Source of the DNA: Agarivorans sp. Toyoura001
GTDB taxonomy: Bacteria > Pseudomonadota > Gammaproteobacteria > Enterobacterales > Celerinatantimonadaceae
Assembly (NCBI RefSeq): GCF_005405585.1
Contig: NZ_BJEQ01000006.1
Span: 62,001 to 126,000 of the forward strand
Direction: 5' to 3'
Length of the DNA stretch: 64,000 bases
Shown: positions 6,972 through 16,129 of the stretch, in pieces
How the letters are laid out: the number at the start of each line of letters is the position of its first letter
Position numbering within the stretch: position 1 is the first letter of the stretch
The notes under the pieces: generated by a model
The model's input: the letters and a program-made list of their open reading frames with translations, nothing else
Databases searched by the model: none
What the model was told of the DNA's origin: nothing
Program-made: the position numbers and the translations under genes

Positions 6972-7004
6972 CTGGTATAATCGCCGATTAGCCTAATTAG
7001 GCAC
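6972..7004 (+). promoter_or_regulatory. Extended -10 promoter of yibL with a palindrome after it
   Basis: TGG-TATAAT at 6973-6981 matches the extended -10 consensus TGnTATAAT, which works without a good -35, and none is visible at the right distance. GCCTAATTAGGC, a perfect 12-bp palindrome, follows at 6991-7002, in the early transcribed region. The yibL ATG is about 60 bases downstream with a GGA ribosome site. Confidence 0.5.
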
Positions 7005-7044
7005 TTTATTTACGCTTGTTCCACTTGGAGCAATAGGACGACTG

Positions 7045-7401
7045 ATGAATTTGAAAAACGAACTTCAAACGGTTCACAATAAGCTGGAAACTGCCAAAAG
7101 AAAACTAAATGCAGCCCACGATCGTGGTGATACAGCAATGATTAGCCAATTTAATAAAACGGTTGAGATACTGACTAAAAAGCTTAAAAGCGTTAAAGCT
7201 CAGCAAACTAAGCAGTTAAGCCAGCAAGGCGGTGATGTGAAATCCCTCCCCTTTAGCCGCGTTCTCACTAAGCAAGAACAAGCAGACATGGGTAAGCTAA
7301 AAAAATCAGTTAAAGGTTTAGTCGTTGTACACCCTATGACTGCGCTAGGCAGAGAGATGGGCATAAAAGAAGTGACAGGTTACGCTACAAAAGAATTCTA
7401 G
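7045..7401 (+). CDS. yibL: Ribosome-associated protein YibL
   Basis: This 118-residue protein matches the YibL family, which in E. coli co-fractionates with ribosomes and whose exact role is not settled. The C-terminal half, from LTKQEQADMGKLKKS through KGLVVVHPMTALGREMG, is nearly identical to what I recall of E. coli YibL. The N-terminal half (residues 1 to 60) is a basic coiled coil that varies between species. The ATG follows AGGACGACTG. It is the first recognisable host core gene after the phage region, which helps place the right edge of the island between 5.5 and 7 kb. Conserved length and no interruption suggest a functional gene. Confidence 0.9.
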   Translation: MNLKNELQTVHNKLETAKRKLNAAHDRGDTAMISQFNKTVEILTKKLKSVKAQQTKQLSQQGGDVKSLPFSRVLTKQEQADMGKLKKSVKGLVVVHPMTALGREMGIKEVTGYATKEF

Positions 7402-7406
7402 TTATT

Positions 7407-7432
7407 AGGGCAAAGCCTCACCGCTTTGCCCT
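7407..7432. terminator. Bidirectional hairpin between convergent genes
   Basis: AGGGCAAAGC and GCTTTGCCCT form a perfect 10-bp stem with a 6-base loop between the ends of yibL and the VCBS gene. T-runs are weak on both sides, so termination may be partial. Confidence 0.6.
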
Positions 7433-7445
7433 ACTCTTTACCGCA

Positions 7446-9050
7446 TTAATCCGCGATTAAATGGGCAGGCACAAAGCCTAAGTACTTCTCCCCACCTACC
7501 ATTAAACTGTAACTTTGATTAGCAACTATATCTTGATAGCGCAGCATGCTCCCGTCGGGAAATTTAACTTCAACGCTTGCTTTGGTTAACGCTCCGAGGG
7601 AAAACACAGTTGGTAAACCATCCCACCTGGCACGCTGCTGCTCTATAACCTCGTCTCCATTAAAGAGCGTTAATATAGCGTCTACCGCATAAGGGTTTGG
7701 GCTTTTGTATCTTGGGTATAAATACACAGTATTTTGCTGTGCTTCACCCGTGTTCAGAAAAACCTGCAATTGTTTGTTACTCGCACCGCCTATTATTAAA
7801 TCTTGGCGTAAGTCGTTGTTTATATCTGCGATAAATATGGGGTTTGAATCCCAGCCCTTAAATGACAACACTTCTTTAAATTGCCCTTTACCATTATTTT
7901 CCAACACCTTACCGTATTTTTTACGTGGATTAGACACCACTAAATCTAGATCAAGGTCGTTATCAAAATCGACTGCAAAGATTCTCACTAGATAAGGTGC
8001 ACCTGCATTTAACATTTCTCGCAGTGCCGATTTTTGCCGTGCAAACCCGTGCTTGCTGGCAAGGTAAATATCACCTTCGCCTTTACCAGTGGTAATAATG
8101 TCTTGGCGTTGATCACCATTTAAGTCGCCGACAAAAATGGGCGTCGCTTTAACGGGCAACTTGAGAATGTCGTTAGCTAACTGAAAACCATTTTGTTGAT
8201 TGGCCAAAAAATACCAACCAAGGTGTTCGCCACCATATCCGCCGTGCCCAGCAACAATAATGTCGGCGAGTGAATCATTGTTTAAATCTAGTGGCGCTAA
8301 CATGGGCGCAGGCTGCGGCGACCTATTCAAAAAATGTTGGGACACTTTAGTGCGAAAAAAACGATTGGCTTTATTGTTCGCTCTAAACTCTTCCTCTATG
8401 TGTTGGAACTTTTCCGGCAGTAAATGATTGGCGTTAGAGCGAAACGTTTTGTCGCGAATAAACTGTTGCTTGGCGGCGTGATAGAAAAAAGCCCCTTTAC
8501 TGCCGGCATCGAGGTCTAGATAACCATCGCCATTTAAATCACTTACCGTTTTTGCATAAGATACTGGAGAGAATGTTTGTTTTTCAGAACCGGTCGTTAA
8601 CTCGGTTGCTTTATTTATGACATAAGGATTCTTTTTTTCATCGGAAAATGCTGCAATGTCTAACCAACCATCACCATCAAAATCAAAAAACCAAGGCCTG
8701 TCATCTGCTCCGGGTAACTGATTATCTGGAGCTATAAATTCTAATGTGCCTTTAGGGATAAGTTGATTAACTAACAATTTCCCACCGGGCTGGCCGTGGT
8801 GAGACAAATAGATATCTATATCGCCGTCGTTATCATAATCAAAGCCACCTACTCCCCAGGGCCACCATCCATGAGAGCCGAATTTTCCACCTTGCCGCTT
8901 TAACTCCTGGTCATGCCACGAAGAGATAATACTGTCTGCATTCGTCGCTACTTGTTTAAAGGTTAAGGAATAACCGGTTTGAGGGAGCCAGCAAGCAAAT
9001 AAAAGTGCTGAGGTAAAACTTCTTTTTGAAAGTGATTTAAGCGGTAGCAT
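7446..9050 (-). CDS. Secreted VCBS/FG-GAP repeat beta-propeller protein
   Basis: A 534-residue exported protein with a signal peptide (basic start, SALLFACWLP core, probable cleavage near GYS-L). It has about seven calcium-binding blades of the DxDxDG type, for example DYDNDGDID near 70, DFDGDGWLD near 120, DLNGDGYLD, DLNGDQRQD and DFDNDLDLD near 370. These form the integrin-like FG-GAP propeller used in adhesion and carbohydrate-related proteins. The C-terminal 80 residues resemble the ASPIC/UnbV segment (VKFPDGSMLRYQDI). No catalytic domain is visible. It is a single-gene unit on the minus strand between two hairpins. The partner or ligand cannot be read from sequence. Confidence 0.8.
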   Translation of the reverse strand: MLPLKSLSKRSFTSALLFACWLPQTGYSLTFKQVATNADSIISSWHDQELKRQGGKFGSHGWWPWGVGGFDYDNDGDIDIYLSHHGQPGGKLLVNQLIPKGTLEFIAPDNQLPGADDRPWFFDFDGDGWLDIAAFSDEKKNPYVINKATELTTGSEKQTFSPVSYAKTVSDLNGDGYLDLDAGSKGAFFYHAAKQQFIRDKTFRSNANHLLPEKFQHIEEEFRANNKANRFFRTKVSQHFLNRSPQPAPMLAPLDLNNDSLADIIVAGHGGYGGEHLGWYFLANQQNGFQLANDILKLPVKATPIFVGDLNGDQRQDIITTGKGEGDIYLASKHGFARQKSALREMLNAGAPYLVRIFAVDFDNDLDLDLVVSNPRKKYGKVLENNGKGQFKEVLSFKGWDSNPIFIADINNDLRQDLIIGGASNKQLQVFLNTGEAQQNTVYLYPRYKSPNPYAVDAILTLFNGDEVIEQQRARWDGLPTVFSLGALTKASVEVKFPDGSMLRYQDIVANQSYSLMVGGEKYLGFVPAHLIAD

Positions 9051-9069
9051 AAAGAGCCCTTACAAACAA

Positions 9070-9092
9070 AAAGCCAGCTTTTAGCTGGCTTT
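9070..9092 (-). terminator. Rho-independent terminator of the SYLF gene
   Basis: AAAGCCAGCT pairs with AGCTGGCTTT around a TTT loop. On the minus strand the stem runs directly into a T-run. It ends transcription of the SYLF gene before the VCBS gene. Confidence 0.75.
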
Positions 9093-9109
9093 AATAAAGT
9101 GAAAACTAA

Positions 9110-9661
9110 CTAGTTAAGATCACCATCTTGCCAGAACTTGGTTCCCTTAATGGTTGCTTCTAGTGATAAGCCTGCTTCTGTTAGTTGATAAATTTGCACG
9201 TCACCAATGGCTCCTTCTACTTCTGCAGAGCCGCCTTTATCGCCCGCTGTTGCTGCTGCATCTGCTTGAGCACCGAACAACCAGCCACTTTCTACGAATT
9301 TGTCGAATGACTCTCTGGTTTTAAAGATCATCAATGCGCGGAAGTCTTTCACTCCCAAGCCAAACCCTACCCCCGCTTCACCCATTTTCATGTAAGTCTT
9401 TTTGCCTGATGCATTGTCTACAGCTATACCAGTGCCGCCGCCGGCTGAAATAACAAACAGATTTACTCCAACGTTACTAAATACCGCATAACCCACCCCG
9501 GCAGACATTTTTGAGGAGATGTCGGGCTTTTCTTGTTTAAATTTTGCGATGGTTTCGTTGGCTGATTTATCGTACTCAGCGCGGTCTTCGGCAACGTCGG
9601 CTAACACAAAGTTACTCACAAGTAATAGAGAAGCGCATAGGTAACTAACTAAATTTTTCAT
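9110..9661 (-). CDS. Periplasmic SYLF (YSC84-like) lipid-binding domain protein
   Basis: This 183-residue protein has a signal peptide (SYLCASLLLVSNFVLA) and a SYLF domain. Typical features are the GVGYAVFSNVGVNLF strand, the glycine-rich GGGTGIAVD segment, MGEAGVGFGLGVKDFRALMIF, and the GWLFGAQADAAA region near residue 130. Eukaryotic SYLF domains bind phosphoinositides; the bacterial versions are abundant exported proteins of unclear role. The ATG follows AGGATAACCGA. It stands alone with its own terminator. The family call is firm; the function is not known. Confidence 0.85.
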   Translation of the reverse strand: MKNLVSYLCASLLLVSNFVLADVAEDRAEYDKSANETIAKFKQEKPDISSKMSAGVGYAVFSNVGVNLFVISAGGGTGIAVDNASGKKTYMKMGEAGVGFGLGVKDFRALMIFKTRESFDKFVESGWLFGAQADAAATAGDKGGSAEVEGAIGDVQIYQLTEAGLSLEATIKGTKFWQDGDLN

Positions 9662-9688
9662 TCGGTTATCCTTTAACGGTAAATAGGG

Positions 9689-11278
9689 TTAGTTTTTAGT
9701 TTCGGCCAGTGGCAGTGATACAGTAATAGTAGTCGTATTTTCTGCGTCACTGACTTTCATATTTACTTCACCATTTTGGGCGTGCGTTAATAAACTCACT
9801 GAGTAAGTGCCGAGCCCGGTGCCTGATTGCTTACCAGACGTGACATACTTTTCCCAAAAATTCTCTCGTATACTCTGTGGGACGGCACCGATATTTTCGG
9901 TAGTCACTGCGATTTTATCTGCTGAAGTGCTAATACGAACTGATACTCGGGTTCTATCTGGTGCGGCTTCACAGGCGTTTTTTAGCAAGTTAAAAAATAA
10001 CGAGTAGCTTAAAGATTCATCGCCATAAACCAATGCTTCATTACCTGGATCTTCTTCTTCAGGTTCTAAGTACATGGTGAGTTGTTTAGTGTTGAAGGTA
10101 TTCTTTACAACAGAGAGCATTTTTTTGAGCATAAGATGAATTGAAAAAGCCTTAGCTTGTAATTTGAAACGCCCTTGCTCTATTTTGTATAGCTCTGTAG
10201 ATAAGTTAATCATGTTAAGTAACTGCATCGACAACTCATCTATCACACTTGCGTGCTCTGATGCAGAGCTAGAAAGGGTTCTGTCTTCTTTTATCTGCTC
10301 TGCTAAGGCCACAATCCCTGCTATTGGGCCTTTTAAGTCATGCCTTAGCAACTGGTCGACGCTGTTTTTTAAGATCTCTTTCTCTAGTAGGTTGTCTAAA
10401 TCGGATTGCAAATGTTTGTGTAAATCAACATAGCGCAATAAATTTCTAACCCTAAGTTTAAGTAAATCAGGCTGTATGGGTTTAGTGATGTAATCTACCG
10501 CACCGATAGATAAACCCTTGGTTTGATCGCGTACTTCGGTTAACGCAGTAACAAATATGACCGGAATGTGCTGAGAACTAGGGTGTTCTCGCAGTTTTTG
10601 CAATACTTCATAACCATCCATTCCTGGCATCATTACGTCTAAAAGCACTAAATCTGGAGGCGTGTCTGAATGGCATATGTCGAGTGCTTTTTGCCCTTCT
10701 TTGGTAAGCAATACACGGTAATCGCTACGTAATAGTCCGCCAAGCAAGGTTAAGTTTTCTGGCGTGTCGTCTACCACTAAAATCGAGTGTTGTTGCGATT
10801 TTACTGGTGGAGCTTGATAAGCGTCTTTATCCTCAAGTTCGTCACTGATTATTTCTTCTATTTCTTCTGTAGAGAAATATTGAGCCCGGTTTCTTACATC
10901 ACCCTGTGCTGCTTGTTTCACTCTGCCCTGCAAAGTAGAGGTAGTAAATGGCTTGATAATGAGATCGGTAACGCCGCCAGATATTGCCTCAGAAACTCTG
11001 TCACGCTCTGCTTCTGCAGTAATCATAATAAAAGGAATGTGGCGCCAGGTTTCTGAGTTTCGTACCTCTTTCAAAAACTCTATGCCGCTCATCACCGGCA
11101 TATTCCAATCAGACAATATAATGTCTACATGGCGTTTTTTTAGTACGCTAAGTGCCTGCGCACCATTTTCGGCTTGAACAATGTTACCAACACCAAAGCG
11201 TCTTAATTGTTCTTGGGTAATTTTTCTCATTGGCGCCATGTCGTCGACAATAAGAACGGTAAGCTTACTAAGATTCAT
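9689..11278 (-). CDS. REC-REC-histidine kinase signalling protein
   Basis: A 529-residue soluble protein with two N-terminal receiver domains and a C-terminal kinase, an unusual order. The first REC (about 6 to 125) has VLIVDDMAPMRK with phospho-Asp in LSDWNMP and Lys in IIKPF. The second (about 167 to 285) has LVVDDTPENL, LLDVMMPGMDG and YITKP. A HisKA-like helix with LLRHDLKGPI near 315 carries the phospho-His, and the HATPase has FFNLLKNACEAAP and TGLGTYSV. No sensor or membrane domain is present, so inputs must come by phosphotransfer to the receivers or by partner proteins. It lies 47 bases downstream of the HD-GYP gene in the same direction, suggesting one signalling operon. A link to c-di-GMP turnover is inferred from that neighbour. 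Confidence 0.85.
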   Translation of the reverse strand: MNLSKLTVLIVDDMAPMRKITQEQLRRFGVGNIVQAENGAQALSVLKKRHVDIILSDWNMPVMSGIEFLKEVRNSETWRHIPFIMITAEAERDRVSEAISGGVTDLIIKPFTTSTLQGRVKQAAQGDVRNRAQYFSTEEIEEIISDELEDKDAYQAPPVKSQQHSILVVDDTPENLTLLGGLLRSDYRVLLTKEGQKALDICHSDTPPDLVLLDVMMPGMDGYEVLQKLREHPSSQHIPVIFVTALTEVRDQTKGLSIGAVDYITKPIQPDLLKLRVRNLLRYVDLHKHLQSDLDNLLEKEILKNSVDQLLRHDLKGPIAGIVALAEQIKEDRTLSSSASEHASVIDELSMQLLNMINLSTELYKIEQGRFKLQAKAFSIHLMLKKMLSVVKNTFNTKQLTMYLEPEEEDPGNEALVYGDESLSYSLFFNLLKNACEAAPDRTRVSVRISTSADKIAVTTENIGAVPQSIRENFWEKYVTSGKQSGTGLGTYSVSLLTHAQNGEVNMKVSDAENTTTITVSLPLAETKN

Positions 11279-11325
11279 TCGAATGCATTCCTTGCCTTTA
11301 CTTTTTTTAGCGCCAATCCCACAAC

Positions 11326-12357
11326 TTAATCTTGGTTTTCTTCAAACTTAGCTTTTATTTCCAGAATCTCTGGTAAGGCTGCAATAAATAAAGGAACGAG
11401 TGTTGGGTCAAAATGTGTACCAGCTTCGCTTTTTAATAGGTCAACTGCTTTTTCTACTGGCCAGGCTTGTTTGTAAGGTCGCTGAGAAGTCAGTGCGTCA
11501 AACACGTCTGCGATAGCTACAATTCGGCCTACAATAGGAATGTCTTCTCCAGCCAAACCATTTGGATACCCGCTACCATCCCATTTTTCATGATGGGTTA
11601 ACGCCACTGTTTTGGCTAAATCGAGTAACTCTGAGCTGTCTCCTTCACCAAGAATTTCACCGCCAATAACCGCGTGACTTTGCATGATATCCCATTCGTC
11701 GGCATCTAATTTTCCGGGTTTTTGTAATACGCTATCGGGAATACCAATTTTACCAATGTCGTGCATGGGCGCTGCGTTCATTAGTACTTCTGCATCAGGT
11801 TCGCTCATGCCAGCCGCAATACCTAAAATTTTGGAGTAATGACTCATTCGAATCACATGTAGGCCGGTTTCATTGTCTTTATATTCAGCTGCTCGCCCTA
11901 AACGCTGAATGATTTGCAATCGGGTGGTGTTAATTACATCGGTTTGTTCTTTTACTTTTCGGTCTAGCTCTCTATTTTGGTTAAATAAGGCTAAGTGAGT
12001 TTTTACCCTTACTTTAACAACCGGAGGACTAACAGGTTTAGTGATGTAATCTACAGCACCTAACTCTAAGCCATGGAGTTCATCTGCGGGGCTAATTTTA
12101 GCGGTAACAAATACCACCGGAATATGGCGAGTTGTTAAATCGTCTTTTAAGCGGCGACATACTTCAAAACCGTCTATGCCTGGCATCATGATGTCGAGCA
12201 AGATTAAATCAGGCTTGTTAGCTTTAGATACAATTTTTAGTGCCATGTCGCCATTTCGAGCGACTTGTATCTTATAGTCTTCACGCAGAATGCCAGCTAA
12301 TACGTCAATGTTCTCAGGGGTATCGTCAACGATGAGAACGGTGGCTCTGTTTTCCAT
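11326..12357 (-). CDS. REC-HD-GYP response regulator (probable c-di-GMP phosphodiesterase)
   Basis: A 343-residue RpfG-type protein. The receiver domain (about 5 to 125) has VLIVDDTPENID, phospho-Asp in LLDIMMPG and Lys in YITKP. The HD-GYP domain follows, with MHDIGKIGIPD for the metal-binding HD, HHEKWDGSGYP for the GYP signature, and IADVFDALTSQRPYK. Proteins with this full signature hydrolyse cyclic di-GMP and thereby favour motility over biofilm. All catalytic residues appear present. It is the promoter-proximal gene of a pair with the REC-REC-kinase, which could be its phosphodonor. Confidence 0.9.
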   Translation of the reverse strand: MENRATVLIVDDTPENIDVLAGILREDYKIQVARNGDMALKIVSKANKPDLILLDIMMPGIDGFEVCRRLKDDLTTRHIPVVFVTAKISPADELHGLELGAVDYITKPVSPPVVKVRVKTHLALFNQNRELDRKVKEQTDVINTTRLQIIQRLGRAAEYKDNETGLHVIRMSHYSKILGIAAGMSEPDAEVLMNAAPMHDIGKIGIPDSVLQKPGKLDADEWDIMQSHAVIGGEILGEGDSSELLDLAKTVALTHHEKWDGSGYPNGLAGEDIPIVGRIVAIADVFDALTSQRPYKQAWPVEKAVDLLKSEAGTHFDPTLVPLFIAALPEILEIKAKFEENQD

Positions 12358-12851
12358 AAAAATCCTTGTTTACGAATCTGCCAATTTTCCTCTTAGATAA
12401 AAGTAACTATAGACATAAAATCAACACTTTAATAACACTAAATTGCAAATCAAGTGATTTACAGAACCTCAACATTTACTGAGGATATAATGAAAATATT
12501 GAAAGAATACCTTTAGTGCAGCGGACTTAAGGCTTTGGCTAGATAAATGCGTAATATCGAGGTCGCAAAATAAGTTATACGAATGTAAATTAATGCCCCA
12601 TAATTGATCTTGATCAATGCGGTTTGCCGTTTGGAAACAAATTGTTAAAAATATAGCGGAGATATGCAAATAACTAGTTTTTCAATCTGTTATTTGCCTA
12701 ATCGATCAAGTATGATCGCGCCGTTAGCCTACAGCTATACTCGCCCACACAGCGCTAAACGTAACGTAGACTAACAATTCGTTTCATGTTGTTGATGCAC
12801 CTGCATTTAACTCGCTTAAACAAATAATAATAGCAACGGAAGCATGTATTT
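12358..12851. other. 494-bp intergenic region between the HD-GYP gene and ccoN
   Basis: This gap separates divergent genes and holds the FNR box at 12604-12617 and a long AT-rich leader before ccoN. A 66-codon frame on the minus strand (12469-12669) lacks any recognisable feature and overlaps the FNR site, so I do not call it. No structural RNA is evident. Confidence 0.5.
12604..12617. promoter_or_regulatory. Perfect FNR box upstream of ccoN
   Basis: TTGAT-CTTG-ATCAA matches the FNR consensus TTGAT-N4-ATCAA at all ten conserved positions. FNR activation of cbb3 oxidase under low oxygen is well established in related bacteria, and fnr itself lies 7 kb downstream. The box is about 235 bases before the ccoN start, so a long leader or a second promoter is implied. 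Confidence 0.85.
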
Positions 12852-14285
12852 ATGAACCAAGCAGCTAGCACAGAAACTGATTACAACTATACGGTTGTAC
12901 GCCAGTTCACTGTAATGACCATTGTTTGGGGTATTGTTGGCATGGGTGTTGGGGTATTAATTGCTGCGCAATTGATCTGGCCTGCACTTAACTTCGATAC
13001 TCCTTGGCTAACCTATAGCCGGTTACGTCCCCTTCACACTAACGCCGTTATTTTTGCATTTGGTACCAGTGCATTAATGGCATGTTCTTTTTACGTGGTG
13101 CAACGTACCTGTCAAACAAGACTATTTGGCGGCCCCCTCGCTTCCTTTGTGTTTTGGGGCTGGAACTTAATTATTGTATCTGCGGCAATTACTTTGCCTA
13201 TGGGTTTTACCACCTCAAAAGAATACGCTGAACTTGAGTGGCCTATTGGCATTGCCATTGCGGTTGTTTGGGTTGCCTATGGTATTGCCTTTTTCGGTAC
13301 CATTGTGAAGCGAAAAACGTCTCATATTTACGTGGCGAACTGGTTCTTTGGTGCTTTTATCATCACCGTTGCTGTTTTACACATTGTAAACAATGCTGCT
13401 ATTCCACTTACCATGACTAAATCGTACTCGATTTATGCTGGCGCTGTAGACGCTATGGTGCAGTGGTGGTATGGGCATAACGCGGTAGGATTCTTATTAA
13501 CCGCTGGTTTCTTGGGGATGATGTACTACTTCGTTCCTAAGCAAGCAGGTCGTCCGGTTTATAGTTACCGTTTGTCGATTGTTCACTTTTGGGCCCTTGT
13601 ATCTATTTACATTTGGGCTGGTCCTCACCATTTACACTACACCGCGTTACCTGATTGGGCGCAGTCTCTAGGTATGGTGATGTCGTTAATTTTATTCGCA
13701 CCTTCTTGGGGTGGCATGATTAACGGTATTATGACCCTGTCTGGTGCGTGGCATAAATTACGCTATGACCCTATTCTACGATTCCTAATTGTTTCATTGT
13801 CTTTCTACGGTATGTCTACCTTTGAAGGCCCGATGATGGCAATTAAAACCGTAAATGCTTTATCACACTACACTGATTGGACTGTTGGTCACGTTCACTC
13901 TGGTGCTCTTGGTTGGGTAGCAATGGTGTCTATTGGTAGTATTTACCACTTAATTCCTGTTTTATTCGGTCAAGGCCGTATGTACAGCACCAAGCTTATT
14001 AACACCCACTTCTGGTTAGCAACTATTGGCGTTGTGCTATATATCGTTGCAATGTGGATTTCTGGTGTGATGCAAGGTTTGATGTGGCGCGCAGTAAACG
14101 AAGACGGTACCTTAACCTACTCGTTTGTTGAGTCACTACAGGCTTCTTACCCATTCTACTTCGTTCGTTTTGTTGGTGGTTTGTTCTTCTTAACCGGTAT
14201 GTTTGTAATGGCCTATAACGCCTTTAAAACAATTACTGCTGAGAAAGGCTCATTAGAACCAATTGAACAGGCTCAGGAGGCATAA
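12852..14285 (+). CDS. ccoN: cbb3-type cytochrome c oxidase subunit I
   Basis: CcoN (477 residues) is the catalytic, haem-copper subunit that reduces oxygen to water with high affinity and pumps protons in the inner membrane. About twelve membrane spans are visible. Haem and copper ligands lie in [10 protein letters not shown], in [12 protein letters not shown], in [13 protein letters not shown] and in [12 protein letters not shown]. Length is normal for the family. It is the first gene of ccoNOQP; ccoO starts one base after its stop. The FNR box at 12604 indicates induction at low oxygen. Confidence 0.97.
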   Translation: MNQAASTETDYNYTVVRQFTVMTIVWGIVGMGVGVLIAAQLIWPALNFDTPWLTYSRLRPLHTNAVIFAFGTSALMACSFYVVQRTCQTRLFGGPLASFVFWGWNLIIVSAAITLPMGFTTSKEYAELEWPIGIAIAVVWVAYGIAFFGTIVKRKTSHIYVANWFFGAFIITVAVLHIVNNAAIPLTMTKSYSIYAGAVDAMVQWWYGHNAVGFLLTAGFLGMMYYFVPKQAGRPVYSYRLSIVHFWALVSIYIWAGPHHLHYTALPDWAQSLGMVMSLILFAPSWGGMINGIMTLSGAWHKLRYDPILRFLIVSLSFYGMSTFEGPMMAIKTVNALSHYTDWTVGHVHSGALGWVAMVSIGSIYHLIPVLFGQGRMYSTKLINTHFWLATIGVVLYIVAMWISGVMQGLMWRAVNEDGTLTYSFVESLQASYPFYFVRFVGGLFFLTGMFVMAYNAFKTITAEKGSLEPIEQAQEA

Positions 14286-14286
14286 C

Positions 14287-14889
14287 ATGAAGCACGAGTT
14301 AATCGAAAAGAATGTTGGCCTACTTGCCATCTTAATTGTTATCGCGATTAGCTTCGGTGGTTTAGCACAAATCACCCCGCTAATCTTCCAGCCTGAAACA
14401 ACAGAACCTGTTGACGGCTTAGTTCCTTACACTGCATTAGAAATGGAAGGCCGAGACATCTATATCCGCGAAGGTTGTAGTAACTGTCATAGCCAAATGA
14501 TTCGTCCATTCCGCGCAGAAACTGAGCGCTACGGGCATTACTCTGTAGCCGGTGAAAGCGTTTGGGAACATCCTTTCTTGTGGGGTTCTAAACGTACTGG
14601 ACCTGATCTAGCTCGTGTAGGCCAACGTTATTCAGATGAGTGGCATCGTGTTCACCTGATTAATCCACGTGATGTGGTACCTGAGTCTAATATGCCTGGT
14701 TTCCCTTGGTTAGAGGAAAATTTGGTAGACGGCTCGTTAACTGGTAAGAAATTGGCGTTGTTTAAAAACCACTTTGGTGTTCCTTATACCGATGCTGACG
14801 TTGAAGGCGCAGCAGCAGCGGTTGAAGGAAAAACAGAAATGGAAGCACTCATCGCCTACTTACAAGTGTTAGGTACAGCATTGAAATAA
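14287..14889 (+). CDS. ccoO: cbb3 oxidase monohaem cytochrome c subunit II
   Basis: CcoO (200 residues) is the membrane-anchored monohaem cytochrome c that passes electrons to CcoN. The N-terminal span is [17 protein letters not shown], and the haem site is [12 protein letters not shown] near residue 64, with a later Met in ESNMPGFPW as axial ligand. I chose the ATG at 14287, which follows CAGGAGGCATAAC, rather than an in-frame upstream ATG that overlaps ccoN. It sits directly after ccoN and is co-translated. Confidence 0.96.
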   Translation: MKHELIEKNVGLLAILIVIAISFGGLAQITPLIFQPETTEPVDGLVPYTALEMEGRDIYIREGCSNCHSQMIRPFRAETERYGHYSVAGESVWEHPFLWGSKRTGPDLARVGQRYSDEWHRVHLINPRDVVPESNMPGFPWLEENLVDGSLTGKKLALFKNHFGVPYTDADVEGAAAAVEGKTEMEALIAYLQVLGTALK

Positions 14890-14899
14890 GGAGTTAGTT

Positions 14900-15082
14900 A
14901 TGGACTTTGGTACATTTAGCGGCCTCTACACTGCATTCTTAATGGCGATTTTTATTGGCATATTTGCCTGGGCCTACAGCAAGAAACGCAAAAAGGATTT
15001 TAGCGAAGCTGCGAATTTGGTTTTTGCCGATGAGCCTAAAGCTAGCTCTACAAAGGAATTTGAAGGAGCACAGAAAAAATGA
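14900..15082 (+). CDS. ccoQ: cbb3 oxidase small subunit CcoQ
   Basis: A 60-residue single-span protein (TAFLMAIFIGIFAWAYS followed by KKRKKDF) typical of CcoQ/FixQ, which stabilises the cbb3 complex. It is preceded by AAGGAG and overlaps ccoP by 4 bases (ATGA), so translation is coupled. Small size, one helix and position between ccoO and ccoP make the call secure even though CcoQ sequences vary. Confidence 0.93.
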   Translation: MDFGTFSGLYTAFLMAIFIGIFAWAYSKKRKKDFSEAANLVFADEPKASSTKEFEGAQKK

Positions 15083-16047
15083 GCACATTTTGGAGCGTGT
15101 GGGTTACCGTAATAACGTTAGGAAGCATCTTAGGCTGTTACTTATTGCTGAGAGCTTGTAACAAAAACACCACCGGTGTTAAAGAAGGTGAATCGATGGG
15201 CCACGAGTTTGACGGGATTGAGGAGTTAAATAACCCTCTTCCTAAGTGGTGGTCTTATATGTTCATTATCACCATTATCTTCTCGTTGATTTACTTAGCC
15301 GCATACCCAGGTTTAGGCAACTGGCAAGGTTTCCTTGGTTGGAAGAGCTCAGAGATGGGCATTAAGACTATCGCAGAAGGCCAGGAGCGTGTGGCAGCTT
15401 ACGACGGTACCGTTGCTAACCAATATCAAGGTGAAGTAGAAAAAGCCGACCAACGTTTTGGAGAAGTATTTCGTAAAGTTGCATACAACGAATCTGGAGA
15501 ATACCGCAGCGTTGAAGAACTCTCAGTTGATCCTGATGCAATTAAAATCGGCCAACGTTTGTTTCTACAAAACTGTTCTCAATGTCATGGTTCAGCCGCT
15601 CGTGGTGGTAAGGGCTTCCCTAACCTAACCGACGGAGATTGGTTATACGGCGGCAGCGGCGAAGCGATTAAAGCAAGCTTAATGCATGGTCGCCAAGGCC
15701 AAATGCCAGCATGGGAAGCGGTACTTGGTGACGACGGAATCAAAGAAGTTACTGCTTACGTACTGAGTCTTTCAGGCCGTAAGGTTAACGACATTGATGC
15801 AGCTGCAGGTAAAAGTCAGTTTGCTGTATGTGCAGCCTGTCATGGCGCAGACGGTACCGGTAGCGAAGCAGTAGGTGCACCCAACTTAACCAATGGCATT
15901 TGGTTATACGGTGGTTCGCGTAGAGCGGTAGAAGATACCCTTCGTTACGGTCGTAATGGCGTAATGCCTGCTTGGAAGGATATTCTAGGAGAAGATAAGA
16001 TTCAGCTTATTTCCGCCTATGTGTATCAGCTTTCTAAGAGCGAATAG
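15079..16047 (+). CDS. ccoP: cbb3 oxidase dihaem cytochrome c subunit III
   Basis: CcoP (322 residues) is the dihaem cytochrome c that receives electrons from soluble cytochromes. Two N-terminal spans are visible (TVITLGSILGCYLLLRA, and MFIITIIFSLIYLAAYPG near residue 75), then two cytochrome c domains with CSQCHG near 170 and CAACHG near 252 and repeated NLTDGDWLYGGS and NLTNGIWLYGGS segments. The conserved FDGIEELNNPLPKWW motif precedes the second span. A strong terminator follows at 16062. Confidence 0.96.
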   Translation: MSTFWSVWVTVITLGSILGCYLLLRACNKNTTGVKEGESMGHEFDGIEELNNPLPKWWSYMFIITIIFSLIYLAAYPGLGNWQGFLGWKSSEMGIKTIAEGQERVAAYDGTVANQYQGEVEKADQRFGEVFRKVAYNESGEYRSVEELSVDPDAIKIGQRLFLQNCSQCHGSAARGGKGFPNLTDGDWLYGGSGEAIKASLMHGRQGQMPAWEAVLGDDGIKEVTAYVLSLSGRKVNDIDAAAGKSQFAVCAACHGADGTGSEAVGAPNLTNGIWLYGGSRRAVEDTLRYGRNGVMPAWKDILGEDKIQLISAYVYQLSKSE

Positions 16048-16061
16048 ACTAAAAATTTATA

Positions 16062-16091
16062 AAAAGCGACGCCTATGCGTCGCTTTTTTTT
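16062..16091 (+). terminator. Rho-independent terminator after ccoNOQP
   Basis: AAAAGCGACGC pairs with GCGTCGCTTTT around a CTAT loop and is followed by eight T. It separates the oxidase structural genes from the assembly genes. Confidence 0.9.
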
Positions 16092-16129
16092 GTTATATTT
16101 AAGCCCCCTCTTTTTGGAAGTAAGAGCTC

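Noticed and set aside
12469-12669. 66-codon minus-strand frame upstream of ccoN
   Set aside because: It overlaps the perfect FNR box, has no ribosome site or family feature, and lies in the promoter region of ccoN.
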